A stretch of DNA of 42,002 bases from Chloroflexota bacterium (GTDB lineage: Bacteria > Chloroflexota > Dormibacteria > Dormibacterales > Dormibacteraceae): contig VBHN01000074.1 in the NCBI GenBank assembly GCA_005881155.1, positions 1 through 42,002 on the forward strand. Reading direction: 5' to 3'. Position numbers and translations under genes: made by a program. Below the pieces are notes generated by a model, which had not been told where the DNA came from, ran no database searches, and was given only the letters and a program-made list of their open reading frames with translations. Each line of letters begins with the position of its first letter. The stretch's first letter is position 1. Positions 1 to 12,045 of this stretch are shown piece after piece.

Positions 1-76
1 TGATGCCGAGGCTGACCGCGAGCTCCACCTAGGTTGGCATTCTCCGCCATCCGGCCACTCGCGAACTCCATGCGAA

Positions 77-100
77 ATACTTGCTGCCGCAATCAAGTAT
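77..100. promoter_or_regulatory. Inverted repeat ATACTTG-N10-CAAGTAT upstream of the YceI gene (candidate operator)
   Basis: 7-bp perfect arms read at 77-83 and 94-100, about 48 bp before the ATG at 148. Confidence 0.4.
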
Positions 101-147
101 CCAAGTGGCAGTAACCAAATCTCTTCTTTCGGAGGAATCGCGAGTCA

Positions 148-696
148 ATGACCAGATACGAGATCGACAAGGCCCACAGCCGGTTCGGCTTCACGGCCAA
201 GCACATGATGTTCACGACCGTCCGCGGGCAGTTCACGGACTACGACGGCCACGTCGAGGTCGAGGGCGACGACTACGCCGGCGCGACCGGCGAGTTCACC
301 GTCAAGGTCGCCAGCATCGAGTCCGGCGTCCAGCAGCGGGACGACCACCTGCGCTCGCCCGACTTCTTCAACGCGCCGGAGTTCCCCGACCTGACCTTCA
401 AGCCCACCGCCATCGTGCCCACCGGCAACGACCACTACCAGGTCACCGGCGACCTCACCATCCGCGGTGTGACCAAGCCCGTGGAGCTCGACGTGACCTT
501 GGAAGGGAGGCTCGACAAGGACGCCTGGGGCAAGCAGCGGGTCGCCATCACCGCGCTCGGCCAGGTCAACCGCAAGGACTGGGGCCTGAACTGGAACCTG
601 GCGCTGGAGACCGGCGGCTGGCTGGTCAGCGACACCATCAAGATCGAGGTCGAGGCCGCCTTCGTGGCCGAGGCCGCCGGCCAGGCCGCAGCCTGA
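148..696 (+). CDS. YceI family protein (lipocalin-like polyisoprenoid-binding fold)
   Basis: MTRYEIDKAHSRFGFTAKHMMFTTVRGQF...GDLTIRGVTKPVELDV, a typical YceI pattern; GGAGGAAT Shine-Dalgarno upstream. Confidence 0.93.
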   Translation: MTRYEIDKAHSRFGFTAKHMMFTTVRGQFTDYDGHVEVEGDDYAGATGEFTVKVASIESGVQQRDDHLRSPDFFNAPEFPDLTFKPTAIVPTGNDHYQVTGDLTIRGVTKPVELDVTLEGRLDKDAWGKQRVAITALGQVNRKDWGLNWNLALETGGWLVSDTIKIEVEAAFVAEAAGQAAA

Positions 697-717
697 AGCA
701 GCCGGTTCGCTTCCGGA

Positions 718-748
718 GGGGTCGGGGCAGCTGCCGCGACCCCTTTTT
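718..748 (+). terminator. Rho-independent terminator after the YceI gene
   Basis: GGGGTCG...CGACCCC stem enclosing GGCAGCTGCC, followed by TTTTT. Confidence 0.8.
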
Positions 749-764
749 CTTGTCTGCCTGTCGC

Positions 765-784
765 AAAAGGTACCCGTACCTTTT
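765..784. promoter_or_regulatory. 20-nt palindrome AAAAGGTAC-CC-GTACCTTTT upstream of amt
   Basis: 9-bp perfect arms, 2-nt centre, about 52 bp before the amt ATG. Confidence 0.5.
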
Positions 785-836
785 CGTTTGAACCGCACGT
801 GGCTCGGCACGCGGGACGCACCTAGCGTTTAGACGC

Positions 837-2249
837 ATGAGACGAAATCTGGTGATCGCGACAGCCGCCGCCCTGGGCCTCGCCCTCCTCCCCGTCGTCG
901 CGTTCGCCGCCGACGCGCCCAAGCCGACCACCGCGGACATCGCCTCCGACACCGTCTGGGTGATCGTGACCGGCGTCTTCGTGATGTTCATGCAGGCCGG
1001 CTTCGCGATGCTCGAGGTCGGCTTCAGCCGGATGAAGAACGTGGGCACGGTGGTGGCCAAGGTGATCACCAACTTCTCGATCAGCTCGATCGTCTACTGG
1101 GCGGTCGGCTTCGGGATCGCCTTCGGCGGCGGGGGCCTCTTCTGGCTGATCGGCGGCAGCGGCTGGTTCCCGAGCTTCTCACCGGGCTCGCAGATGGACC
1201 TGCCGGCGCTGGTCGGCAGCACGGCCCCCGCCTCCGCCAAGTTCTTCTTCGAGTTCGTCTTCTGCGCCGTCTCGCTGGCCATCGTCTGGGGCACGATGCT
1301 GGAGCGCACCAAGTTCATCGTCTACATCCTCTTCGCCATCCCCTTCGCCGGCCTCATTTATCCGCTGATCAGCCACCAGCTCTTCGGCGGCGGCTGGCTG
1401 CAGGCCACGCTCGGCGCCCAGGACTTCGCCGGCTCGACGGTCGTCCACCTCACCGGAGCCACCGCCGGCTTCGCCGGCCTGCTCCTGCTCGGTCCCCGGA
1501 TCGGCAAGTACGGCCGCAAGCGAAAGCCGAACGCGATCCCCGGCCACAGCATGCCGATCGCCCAGCTCGGCGTCCTCATCCTCTGGTTCGGCTGGTTCGG
1601 CTTCAACCCGGGCTCGACCCTGAACGCCATCGCCGCGCTGATCTGCATCTACGCGGTCACCAAGACGATGGACGTCGGCATGATCGGCAACGGCGCCATC
1701 GCGGCGCTGGTCGCCATCACGGCGCCTTCGGGCTACGTCGAGCCCTGGGCCGCGCTGGTCATCGGCGGGGTGGCGGGTGTGATCGTGGTGTTCGGCGTGC
1801 TCGCCATCGACAGGTACCTGGACGACCCCATCGGCGCCATCCCCGCGCACGGGCTGGCGGGCATCTGGGGGACGCTCTCCTGCGGCCTCTTCACCGTCCC
1901 GGCGCTGGCCAAGTTCAACGGCATCGGCGAAGGCGGCCTCTTCTACACCGGCTCCTTCCACCAGCTCGGCGCCCAGGCCGTCGCCGTCGGCGTGTCGGCG
2001 GGAACCGTGTTCGTGCTCAGCTTCGCCTGCTTCTGGGTGATCAAGAAGACGGTCGGGCTGCGCGTCTCCGCCCGCGAGGAGATGGAGGGCCTGGACATCA
2101 GCGAGCACGGCATGTGGGGCTACCCCGAGGCCTTCATGCCGGTCCCCGGCGGCGTCTACCGGCCGGCCGAGATGCCGACCGTCAACCCGCACAACGTCGG
2201 GGAGTATGGTGGCGCCGTCAAACCCAGCCGGGAAGGAGCGGGCGCATGA
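837..2249 (+). CDS. amt: Ammonium transporter (Amt family)
   Basis: 470 aa, signal-like N-terminus, multi-TM; AGFAMLEVGFSRMKN and HLTGATAGFAGLLLLGPR Amt motifs. Confidence 0.95.
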   Translation: MRRNLVIATAAALGLALLPVVAFAADAPKPTTADIASDTVWVIVTGVFVMFMQAGFAMLEVGFSRMKNVGTVVAKVITNFSISSIVYWAVGFGIAFGGGGLFWLIGGSGWFPSFSPGSQMDLPALVGSTAPASAKFFFEFVFCAVSLAIVWGTMLERTKFIVYILFAIPFAGLIYPLISHQLFGGGWLQATLGAQDFAGSTVVHLTGATAGFAGLLLLGPRIGKYGRKRKPNAIPGHSMPIAQLGVLILWFGWFGFNPGSTLNAIAALICIYAVTKTMDVGMIGNGAIAALVAITAPSGYVEPWAALVIGGVAGVIVVFGVLAIDRYLDDPIGAIPAHGLAGIWGTLSCGLFTVPALAKFNGIGEGGLFYTGSFHQLGAQAVAVGVSAGTVFVLSFACFWVIKKTVGLRVSAREEMEGLDISEHGMWGYPEAFMPVPGGVYRPAEMPTVNPHNVGEYGGAVKPSREGAGA

Positions 2250-2614
2250 AGCTGGTCGAAGCGATCATCCGGCACGAGAAGCTGCAGGAGGTGCAGGACG
2301 TGCTGGACGAGTGCGGCGTGTCGGGCGTGACGGTGACCGAGGTCAAGGGCTGCGGGGCGCAGCGCGGCTACACGGAGTCCTACCGCGGCACCCGCGTGAA
2401 CATCTCGCTCCGGCCGCGCCTGAAGATCGAGGCGGTGATGCGCACGGAGATCGTCGACAAGGTGGTCGAGATGATCGCGGCCGCGGCCCGGACCGGGGAG
2501 GTGGGCGACGGCAAGATCTTCGTGATCCCGATCGAGGAGGCGGTCAGGATCCGCACCGGCGAGCGCGGACCCGAAACGGTGCAGCACGCCGAGCGCGCGA
2601 TGTGGGGCCACTGA
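2246..2614 (+). CDS. glnK: P-II family nitrogen regulatory protein
   Basis: MKLVEAIIRHEKLQEVQDVLDECGVSGVTVTEVKGCGAQRGYTESYRG...TGEVGDGKIFVIPIEEAVRIRTGE; ATGA overlap with the amt stop. Confidence 0.95.
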   Translation: MKLVEAIIRHEKLQEVQDVLDECGVSGVTVTEVKGCGAQRGYTESYRGTRVNISLRPRLKIEAVMRTEIVDKVVEMIAAAARTGEVGDGKIFVIPIEEAVRIRTGERGPETVQHAERAMWGH

Positions 2615-2627
2615 AAGCCCCCGCCGG

Positions 2628-3290
2628 CTAACCCCCGGACGGAGCTGCCGGGCCGTGCCCGGCCGCGATCTGGGCAGCCAGGTCGAGGATCCCGTCGGCG
2701 TAGTGCCAGGTGTCGGCGGCATAGTAGCCGCCAAGGATGGCCGGCTCGCCCTGGTAGTAGGCGGCCAGCGCGGTCCGGGTGTCGTACTTGCCGAGCAGGT
2801 CCTTGAGGAGCGCGGCGCCGACCTCGGCGTTGTCGACCGGGTTCTGGATGTCGACCGGCCGGCCGAGGAGGTTGGGGCCGGCCGTCTGCGCGGTCAGCGG
2901 CATCACCTGGAGCAGGCCGACGGCGCCCTCGCTGGAAACGGCGTCCTGGCGCCAGCCGCTCTCCCAGAAGGAGACGGCCAGGAGCAGGTTCTGGTCGACG
3001 CCCTGGTCGGCCGCGGCCTTGAGCAGGATCCCGTGGACGTCGTTCAGCGGCTGGGCCGTGGCGAGGGCCGCGGGAGGCGGGGTCAAGGGGATCCGCGGGT
3101 CGTCCCAGGACAGGCGCCCGGCGATGTTCAGCGCGATCAGGTCGGCGCTGCTGTCGCGGTCGGCCAGGGCCCGTCCGGGCAGGCCGGCAAGCGCAAGCGA
3201 GGCCGCCAGGGGCAGGCCCCAGCGGACGACCTGTCGGAGGCGGGTTCCGTCGAGCACGAGGAGGCATTCAAGCGGGTGGCCCGAACGCAA
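2628..3290 (-). CDS. Lytic transglycosylase domain protein (SLT-like)
   Basis: QNLLLAVSFWESGWRQDAVSSEGAVGLLQVMPLTA..N..DNAEVGAALLKDLL pattern; N-terminal signal/TM. Confidence 0.85.
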   Translation of the reverse strand: MRSGHPLECLLVLDGTRLRQVVRWGLPLAASLALAGLPGRALADRDSSADLIALNIAGRLSWDDPRIPLTPPPAALATAQPLNDVHGILLKAAADQGVDQNLLLAVSFWESGWRQDAVSSEGAVGLLQVMPLTAQTAGPNLLGRPVDIQNPVDNAEVGAALLKDLLGKYDTRTALAAYYQGEPAILGGYYAADTWHYADGILDLAAQIAAGHGPAAPSGG

Positions 3291-3344
3291 TGCAACCCCG
3301 ATCCGCGGACATTTTGTCGGCGCGGTGAAGTTCTCAGATGTTAG

Positions 3345-4133
3345 TCAGGCGGTAGCAGCTTCTCTGAGAAAGCTGGTTACCAGTCCGGCCAGCTCCTCGG
3401 GCTTCTCGGCCGGGAGCATGTGGCCCGACCCGGAGATGATCTCCATGGTCGCGTCGGGGATCCCGGCGGCGATGATCTCGCCGGCGCGGGGAGGGCAGTG
3501 CTGGTCGAGGTCGGCGCAGACGATTAACGTCCGTGCACGGATCTTTACCAGCTCCGGGTCGAGCGGCTCGGGCTTGAGGCGGGCCATGGCGCGCGCGGCG
3601 TTGCGGTAGCCGGCGGGGTCCTGGGTGGACTGGCGGCGGATGGCCAGCCCGGCCTCCAGCTCGCCGGGGCTGATGTGGTACGCGTCGACGGTGTCGTGGT
3701 CGATGGTGGCGCGCAGCTCGGCGCTGCCCATCTCGGCGCGTTCCCGGTACCACTGCGCGGCGGCGCTGCCGACCCGGCTGCTGGTGGCGACCGGGAAGAG
3801 CACCTCGACCTTCTCCGGGTGGTCGATCGCGAAGCGCATGGCGATGGTGCCGCCGAGGCTGAAGCCGGCGACCGCCGCGCTCTCCAGACCGATCGCGTCG
3901 AGCAGGTTGTCCAGGTCGTCGCCCAGCTGCTGGAGCGTGCCCTTGGCAGCACCGAGCGTGGAGTCGCCGTGGCCGCGGACGTCGTAGAGCACCACCCGGT
4001 GCCGGAGGGCGAGGTCGGGGATGACCCGGCGCCAGAGGCGGTGGTCGTCGGCCAGCCCGTGGATGAGGACCAGCGGCGATCCCCGGCCGACCTCGTACCA
4101 GGCGGTCTCGATGTCGCCTGTCCGGGCCAGCAT
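3345..4133 (-). CDS. Alpha/beta hydrolase (3-oxoadipate enol-lactonase-like)
   Basis: PLVLIHGLADDHRLW, GFSLGG nucleophile elbow, C-terminal GSGHMLPAEKPEE. Confidence 0.9.
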   Translation of the reverse strand: MLARTGDIETAWYEVGRGSPLVLIHGLADDHRLWRRVIPDLALRHRVVLYDVRGHGDSTLGAAKGTLQQLGDDLDNLLDAIGLESAAVAGFSLGGTIAMRFAIDHPEKVEVLFPVATSSRVGSAAAQWYRERAEMGSAELRATIDHDTVDAYHISPGELEAGLAIRRQSTQDPAGYRNAARAMARLKPEPLDPELVKIRARTLIVCADLDQHCPPRAGEIIAAGIPDATMEIISGSGHMLPAEKPEELAGLVTSFLREAATA

Positions 4134-4142
4134 GATCGAGAT

Positions 4143-5588
4143 CTACGTTAACAGGGTCTCCCGGAGCGCCTTGCGGTCCACCTTGCCGGGCCCGCCGAGC
4201 GGAATCTCCGGCACAGCTCGGAGCTCTTCCGGCCACTTGTAGCGGGCCATGCCCTGGGCGGCGAGGTGCTCCTGCACGCTCTCCAGGGTCGGCGGGCGCA
4301 GGCCCTGCCTGGCGACCACGAAGGCGACCGCGCGCTCGCCCAGGTCGGCGTCCGGGCGACCTACCACGCAGGCGTCGGCGATGGCCGGGTGGGAGCGGAG
4401 CACCTGCTCGACCTCGTGCGGGTTGATGTTCGAGCCGCCCCGGATGATGAGGTCCTTGGAGCGGCCGGAGACGACCAAGTACCCGTCTTCGTCCAACCGC
4501 CCGAGGTCACCCATGTGGACCCAGCCGTCGGCCGCCTGGGGACCGAACTCTTCGCCCCAGTAGCGCTCCTGGACGGTGTCTCCGCGCATGCAGATCTCGC
4601 CCTCCTCGGTGACCATCACCTCGCAGCAGTCGTGCGGGCGGCCGACCGTGTGGTGGCGCTTCTCGCGCGGGTCGGAAGGGCTGCCGACGCTCAGCTGGCC
4701 GGCGTCCATGGAGCCGTAGAAGATGCAGACCCTGGACCCGGTCCGGTCCTCCCAGCGGGCGGCCAGGTCGGGCGGCATCGGGGCGCCGGCGACGGCTGTG
4801 ACCCGGGCCCCGCGGAGGGCGGCGGGGTCCAGGGCCGGCGACTCCAGGAGCCGGAAGACGTTGGTGGGAACGCCGACCAGCATCGTCGCGCGGTGCTCGG
4901 CGGCCAGCCTTAACACGGTGGCTGGGTTGAACCGGGGCTCGTGCAGCATGATCAGCCCGGCGCCCAGGCGGAGGCAGAAGAGGCACATTCCGCCAATGCC
5001 CTGGGTGAGCGGCGACATGACCAGGACCCGGTCTGCCTCGGTGACCTCGAGGCGGCTGGTGAATCCTTCGAAGGTGGCCTGCTTCAGCTTGGCGCTGAGG
5101 GCCGCCAGCTTGGGCAGCCCGGTCGTGCCGCTGGTCAGCGCGATCTCCACGATCCGCTGGGGGTCTGCAGGCGGGTTGGGGGCGGGGGCGGGCCCGACAG
5201 GCGTCTGGGCCGACGGGGGCGGGAGGGATGAAAAAACGGTCGGCAGGTCGGCCTCGGCGATCACCCGGCGGGCGCCCGATTTGTCCAGCGCCCAGCGCAG
5301 CTCAGCCTCTCCCAGCGTCAGCGGCAGCGGCATGATCACCCCCCCGGCCGCGGGGATGGCGAGCTCCAGCGCCACGTACTCCCAGACGTTCGGCAGGCGC
5401 ACCCCGACCGGCTCTCCCTCGGCCAGTCCGTCCGCTCGGAGCCGCCCCACCAGCCCGTCCACGACCTGCGCCAGCTCGGCGAAGGTGACCCGGCGAACGA
5501 GGTCGTAGACCGCCACCGACGACGGCCGCTCCGCGGCGTTGGCGCGGATGTAGCTCAGCGCGTCGAACCGTCTGCGAATAGCCTCCAC
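4143..5588 (-). CDS. AMP-dependent synthetase/ligase (acyl-CoA ligase family); ORF extends to 5666 but GTG at 5588 is the more likely start
   Basis: IALTSGTTGLPKLA, GEICMRGDTVQERYWG, WVHMGDLGRLDEDGYLVVSGRSKDLIIRGGSNINPHEVE, PLGGPGKVDRKALR; the ORF 5' extension runs into a hairpin. Confidence 0.9.
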   Translation of the reverse strand: MEAIRRRFDALSYIRANAAERPSSVAVYDLVRRVTFAELAQVVDGLVGRLRADGLAEGEPVGVRLPNVWEYVALELAIPAAGGVIMPLPLTLGEAELRWALDKSGARRVIAEADLPTVFSSLPPPSAQTPVGPAPAPNPPADPQRIVEIALTSGTTGLPKLAALSAKLKQATFEGFTSRLEVTEADRVLVMSPLTQGIGGMCLFCLRLGAGLIMLHEPRFNPATVLRLAAEHRATMLVGVPTNVFRLLESPALDPAALRGARVTAVAGAPMPPDLAARWEDRTGSRVCIFYGSMDAGQLSVGSPSDPREKRHHTVGRPHDCCEVMVTEEGEICMRGDTVQERYWGEEFGPQAADGWVHMGDLGRLDEDGYLVVSGRSKDLIIRGGSNINPHEVEQVLRSHPAIADACVVGRPDADLGERAVAFVVARQGLRPPTLESVQEHLAAQGMARYKWPEELRAVPEIPLGGPGKVDRKALRETLLT

Positions 5589-5653
5589 TCCCCCACCACG
5601 CCCTTCGGCTGCTTCAGCCCCCGATCGTCGAAGCTGAGGCCTGGCGTACCGAG

Positions 5654-5680
5654 TTTGGGGGGCCACCGTGGCCCCCCAAA
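5654..5680 (-). terminator. Strong hairpin immediately downstream of clpC (terminator-like, no clear U-tract)
   Basis: TTTGGGGGGCCAC-C-GTGGCCCCCCAAA: 13-bp perfect arms, 1-nt centre, 4 nt after the clpC stop codon. Confidence 0.55.
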
Positions 5681-5684
5681 TCTA

Positions 5685-8180
<2,496 letters not shown>

Positions 8181-8317
8181 AGTCTTTTATCTCCTTTGAC
8201 GTTGGGGCTGTCTCGCGCGGTGGGACCAGCACCTCCTCTGCTGAGATACGGGAATCCAGGTCTGGAAGAGCCTTTCCACCTAACTATAACGCTGGCAGTT
8301 TCGGGTCCCATTCCCGA

Positions 8318-9931
8318 TTGAATCGATCTCCGAGGGCCCTTCCCGAGCGCCTTGCCGCATTGCTTCCGGCGCTCGCTCCGGCCGCCCTCGGCGGTTCTCT
8401 GCCAATCCTCTTCATACCCATTTCCGTCGATGCCTATGTGTTGCCTCGAACCGCCCTCTTGATCGCCGGCGGCGCGGGGGCGGCGATCGTCGGCCTGTGG
8501 GTCCCGGCGGAGCGCCGGAGGGCGCTCGGGAACCTGCTCCTTCCCGCCCTCGCCGTCGCCGCCGCGGCGGTCATCGCCCTGCTTGCCTCAACGTCCCCGG
8601 TGCTCAGCCTGGTCGGCTCCTACAGCCGCTACGAGTCGCTGCCCGTCCGCTTGTCCTACCTGCTCCTCTTCTGCCTGGCGGCGTGGCTGCTGCGGGCGCC
8701 GGCCCAGCGCCGGCTGGTGTTGACCGTCTTCCTGGCCGGGTGCCTGGTGGCCGCCCTGGAGGCCCTCTACCAGGCGCTGACCGGGTTCCCGTCCCGACCC
8801 GACGGGAACCTCGGCCACTCCAACCTGCTCGGCGCCCTGCTGGCGATGGCGATCCCGATCGCGGCCGTTCGCGGACTCCGCTCGGGGCGCTGGGCCCTGG
8901 TCCTGCTCGGGCTGGCGGCCGGACTGGCGGTGAGCGCTTCCCGCTCGGGCTGGCTGGGGGCGCTGGCCGGCTGCGCCCTGGTCCTGCCCCTCTCGGCTCG
9001 CTCCCTCCGGGCGCGCCGGCTGCTCTTGGCGGGCGCCGGCGCGGGTCTGGCGCTGGCGGCCGTCGTCCTGGTCCTCTCGCCGCTGGGGGCGCTCCACAAC
9101 GACACCGGGGCCGCCCGCCTCCATGTCTGGCTGGACTCCCTGCCGATGCTGGCCGCCCGGCCCCTGGCCGGCTGGGGCCCGGACAGCCAGGGCCTGGTGC
9201 TGGGCCGCTACCTGACCGGAGACTGGGAGCCCGGGGTCAGCTTCGACCGGATTCACGAGCTCGGCCTCGACCTGCTCGCCACCCAGGGCCTGCTCGGGCT
9301 GGCAGCCTGCGCCTGGTTCTGGGTCGCCTGGGCCCGGGGCTGCTGGCGAGCCTGGACCGGGTCGCCGGCACTCCGGGCGGCGGCTGAGGAGCTGCCCGGC
9401 CTGCTCGGCGCCGCGGCCGGCTACCTGGTGGTGACCGCTCTGAACTTCGACTGGGCGCCCGCGACGGGGCCGGCCTGGCTGCTTGCCGGCGTGGCCTGGT
9501 CCGCGGTCCCGGGGACAAACGCGCCTCTTCGCCGGCTCAGCGCGTCGCTGCCGGCCCGCCTCGCCGGGACCATGGGCGCGCTGCTGGCAGCCCTCTTCCT
9601 GGCCGGTTTGCCGCTGGCCGCCGACCTGGCCTACTTCCGCGGCGACCTCCGCTCCGCGGTCTCCCTCGATCCGCTCCAGGCCCAGTACCACCGGGCTCTC
9701 GGTGAGCGGCTGCTCGCGAGCGGACACCCGGCGGAAAGCGCGGGCGAGCTGGAGCTGGCGGCCAGCCTGGGCGAGTACGACTCTCAGGCGTTCGTCGAGC
9801 TCGGCGACGCCTACCGATCGTCAGGCGAGAGGACGGCGGCGCTGCGCGCCTACCGGCGCGCGCTGGAGCTGAACCGTTTCGACTCCAGCGCCCGCCAGCG
9901 CTTGGCCGCCTACTCCTCCTCCTCGTCGTAG
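8318..9931 (+). CDS. O-antigen ligase (WzyC)-like multi-TM protein with C-terminal TPR repeats
   Basis: Multi-TM; GNLGHSNLLGALLAMAIPIA, GWGPDSQGLVLGRY...RIHELGLDLLATQGLLGL; C-terminal TPR-like repeats; TTG start. Confidence 0.85.
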   Translation: MNRSPRALPERLAALLPALAPAALGGSLPILFIPISVDAYVLPRTALLIAGGAGAAIVGLWVPAERRRALGNLLLPALAVAAAAVIALLASTSPVLSLVGSYSRYESLPVRLSYLLLFCLAAWLLRAPAQRRLVLTVFLAGCLVAALEALYQALTGFPSRPDGNLGHSNLLGALLAMAIPIAAVRGLRSGRWALVLLGLAAGLAVSASRSGWLGALAGCALVLPLSARSLRARRLLLAGAGAGLALAAVVLVLSPLGALHNDTGAARLHVWLDSLPMLAARPLAGWGPDSQGLVLGRYLTGDWEPGVSFDRIHELGLDLLATQGLLGLAACAWFWVAWARGCWRAWTGSPALRAAAEELPGLLGAAAGYLVVTALNFDWAPATGPAWLLAGVAWSAVPGTNAPLRRLSASLPARLAGTMGALLAALFLAGLPLAADLAYFRGDLRSAVSLDPLQAQYHRALGERLLASGHPAESAGELELAASLGEYDSQAFVELGDAYRSSGERTAALRAYRRALELNRFDSSARQRLAAYSSSSS

Positions 9932-11106
9932 TCGGTGTCGCGCGCGGCGCGACCGACGTAGCCGGCGGGCGGGTTGGTGAGCTGCTTCAGGCTCAGCGAG
10001 ATCCGGCGCCGGGCCGTGTCCACGCCGATTACCTTGACCTGGACCTCGTCGCCGACCTTGAGGACGTCCTCGGTCTTCTCGACGTGGTCCCAGGACAGCT
10101 CCGAGATGTGGAGCAGGCCTTCGATGCCGGGGACGATCTGCAGGAACGCCCCGTACTTCTTGGTCTTCGTCACCTGTCCGCTGACCACCGAGCCGACCGG
10201 GAGGGAGGCCACGACCTGCTCCCAGGGGTCCTGCTGCAGCTGCCGCAAGGAGAGTGAGATCCGGCTCTGGTCGGCGTCCAGCTTGATGACCTTGACCGCC
10301 ACCTCGTCGCCGACCTGGAGCACATCCGAGACCTTCGAGACGCGGTCCCAGGACAGCTCCGAGATGTGGATGAGGCCGTCGGCGCCGCCGATGTCCACGA
10401 AGGCGCCGTAGGTCGTCAGGCCGGAGACCGTGCCCTTGACGGTGTCGCCCACCCCGAGCCGGCCGAAGAGGTCGTCGCGCCGCCGGGCGCGGTCCTCGTC
10501 CTCGGCGGCCTTCTGGCTGACGATCAGCCGGTTCCGCTTCCGGTTGACCTCCAGGATCTTGACCGGGATCCGCTGGCTGACCAGCTGTTCCAGGTTCCCG
10601 GAGTAGGCGCGCGCGACCTGCGAGGAGGGCAGGAACCCGCGCAGGCCGAGGACGTTGACGATCAGGCCGCCCTTGTTCTGCTCCCGGACCTCGGCCTCCA
10701 TGACCTCGCCGGCGGTCTGCTTGTCGGCCGCGGTGAGCCAGGTCGTCTCCGCCCGCGCCCGGCGCAGGCTGAGGACGACGTTGCCCTCCTCGTTCTCGGA
10801 CTGGAGGACGTAGACCTTGATCTGGTCCCCGGGTTCGAGGTCGATGCTGTCGGCCTCGCCGCGGAAGCCGAGCTCCTTGTTCGAGATCACTCCCTCGGCC
10901 TTGGCCCCGACATCGACCAGGACCTCGTCCGGGTCGACCCGGACCACGACCCCGTCGACGATGTCGCCGTGGTTGAGAGTGCGGAATGCCTCCTCCTCGA
11001 ACTGGAGGTAGTCATCCATGGTCAACATGGGAGAGGACTCGGGCTCCTCACCCACCACCGAGGTGATCTTTTCCTCGGTCAAAAGCGCGCCTGTCTCTTT
11101 CGTCAA
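9910..11106 (-). CDS. rpsA: 30S ribosomal protein S1 (four S1 domains)
   Basis: Repeated GxVxxxxxxGAFVDIGGADGLIHISELSWDRV S1 motifs; acidic C-terminal tail. Confidence 0.96.
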   Translation of the reverse strand: MTKETGALLTEEKITSVVGEEPESSPMLTMDDYLQFEEEAFRTLNHGDIVDGVVVRVDPDEVLVDVGAKAEGVISNKELGFRGEADSIDLEPGDQIKVYVLQSENEEGNVVLSLRRARAETTWLTAADKQTAGEVMEAEVREQNKGGLIVNVLGLRGFLPSSQVARAYSGNLEQLVSQRIPVKILEVNRKRNRLIVSQKAAEDEDRARRRDDLFGRLGVGDTVKGTVSGLTTYGAFVDIGGADGLIHISELSWDRVSKVSDVLQVGDEVAVKVIKLDADQSRISLSLRQLQQDPWEQVVASLPVGSVVSGQVTKTKKYGAFLQIVPGIEGLLHISELSWDHVEKTEDVLKVGDEVQVKVIGVDTARRRISLSLKQLTNPPAGYVGRAARDTDYDEEEE

Positions 11107-11183
11107 GAGATTGAACCCCCTAAAAAAGTATTGGTGTGGTCTTGGTCGTCAGAAGATTGCCGCCGCCAAAACGAAAGCCAATT

Positions 11184-12032
11184 CTACCCCGAAGGGGAAG
11201 TCTCGAACCGGACGCCCAGCAGATGGTTGTCGATGAGCCGAGTTGACCCGAAGCGCGCCGCCAGCACGGCCAGCCGGCCGGGCGACCGGAAGTCGGCGGG
11301 GTCGACCAGCTCCGCGTAATCCACCTCCGCAAGGGGCTCGGCGGCCAGCTCCCGCTGCAGAATCGGCCTCAGCCGCCCCGGGTCCTCCTCGCCGGCCAGG
11401 CAGGCCTCGTTGGCCCGCGAGAGGGCCCGGCTGAGCACCAGCGCCGCCTTGCGCTCCGCGGCCGACAGGTAGGCGTTGCGCGAGCTCAGGGCCAGGCCGT
11501 CGGGCTCGCGAACGATCGGACAGACCCGGATCGAGATGCCGGTCAAGAGGTCCTCCGCGAGCCTCGTCACCAGCGCCGCCTGCTGGGCGTCCTTCTGGCC
11601 GAAGTAGGCCCGGTCCGGCTGGGCCGCCCAGAAGAGCTTGGTCACCACCGTCGCCACCCCCTCGAAGTGACCCGGACGCCGGGCGCCTTCCAGGACCTCG
11701 TCGAGCTCGCCGACCCGGACCCGCGTCGTCGCGCCGGACGGGTACATCTCCTCCAGCCGCGGCGCGAACACAGCCCCGACGCCCATCCCGTCCAGGGCCT
11801 CCAGGTCTCCGCCGAGGTCCCGCGGGTAGCGGGCGAAGTCCTCGCCGGGACCGAACTGGAGGGGGTTCACGAAGATGCTGACGACGACCCGTTCGTTCTC
11901 GACCGCCGCCGCCCGGACCAGGCTCAGGTGGCCGGCGTGGAGGGCGCCCATGGTCGGGACCAGTCCGACCGAGAGCCCGTCTCGCCGCCAGCCCGCCACC
12001 AGGTCGCGCAGCAGCGCGGTGGTGGCCACCAC
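11184..12032 (-). CDS. panC: Pantoate--beta-alanine ligase; ORF opens at 12155 but GTG at 12032 fits the family start
   Basis: VGLVPTMGALHAGHLSLVRAA, FVNPLQFGPGEDFARYPR, YFGQKDAQQ, LSSRNAYLS. Confidence 0.96.
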   Translation of the reverse strand: MVATTALLRDLVAGWRRDGLSVGLVPTMGALHAGHLSLVRAAAVENERVVVSIFVNPLQFGPGEDFARYPRDLGGDLEALDGMGVGAVFAPRLEEMYPSGATTRVRVGELDEVLEGARRPGHFEGVATVVTKLFWAAQPDRAYFGQKDAQQAALVTRLAEDLLTGISIRVCPIVREPDGLALSSRNAYLSAAERKAALVLSRALSRANEACLAGEEDPGRLRPILQRELAAEPLAEVDYAELVDPADFRSPGRLAVLAARFGSTRLIDNHLLGVRFETSPSG

Positions 12033-12045
12033 CAGCGGCCGTCTG

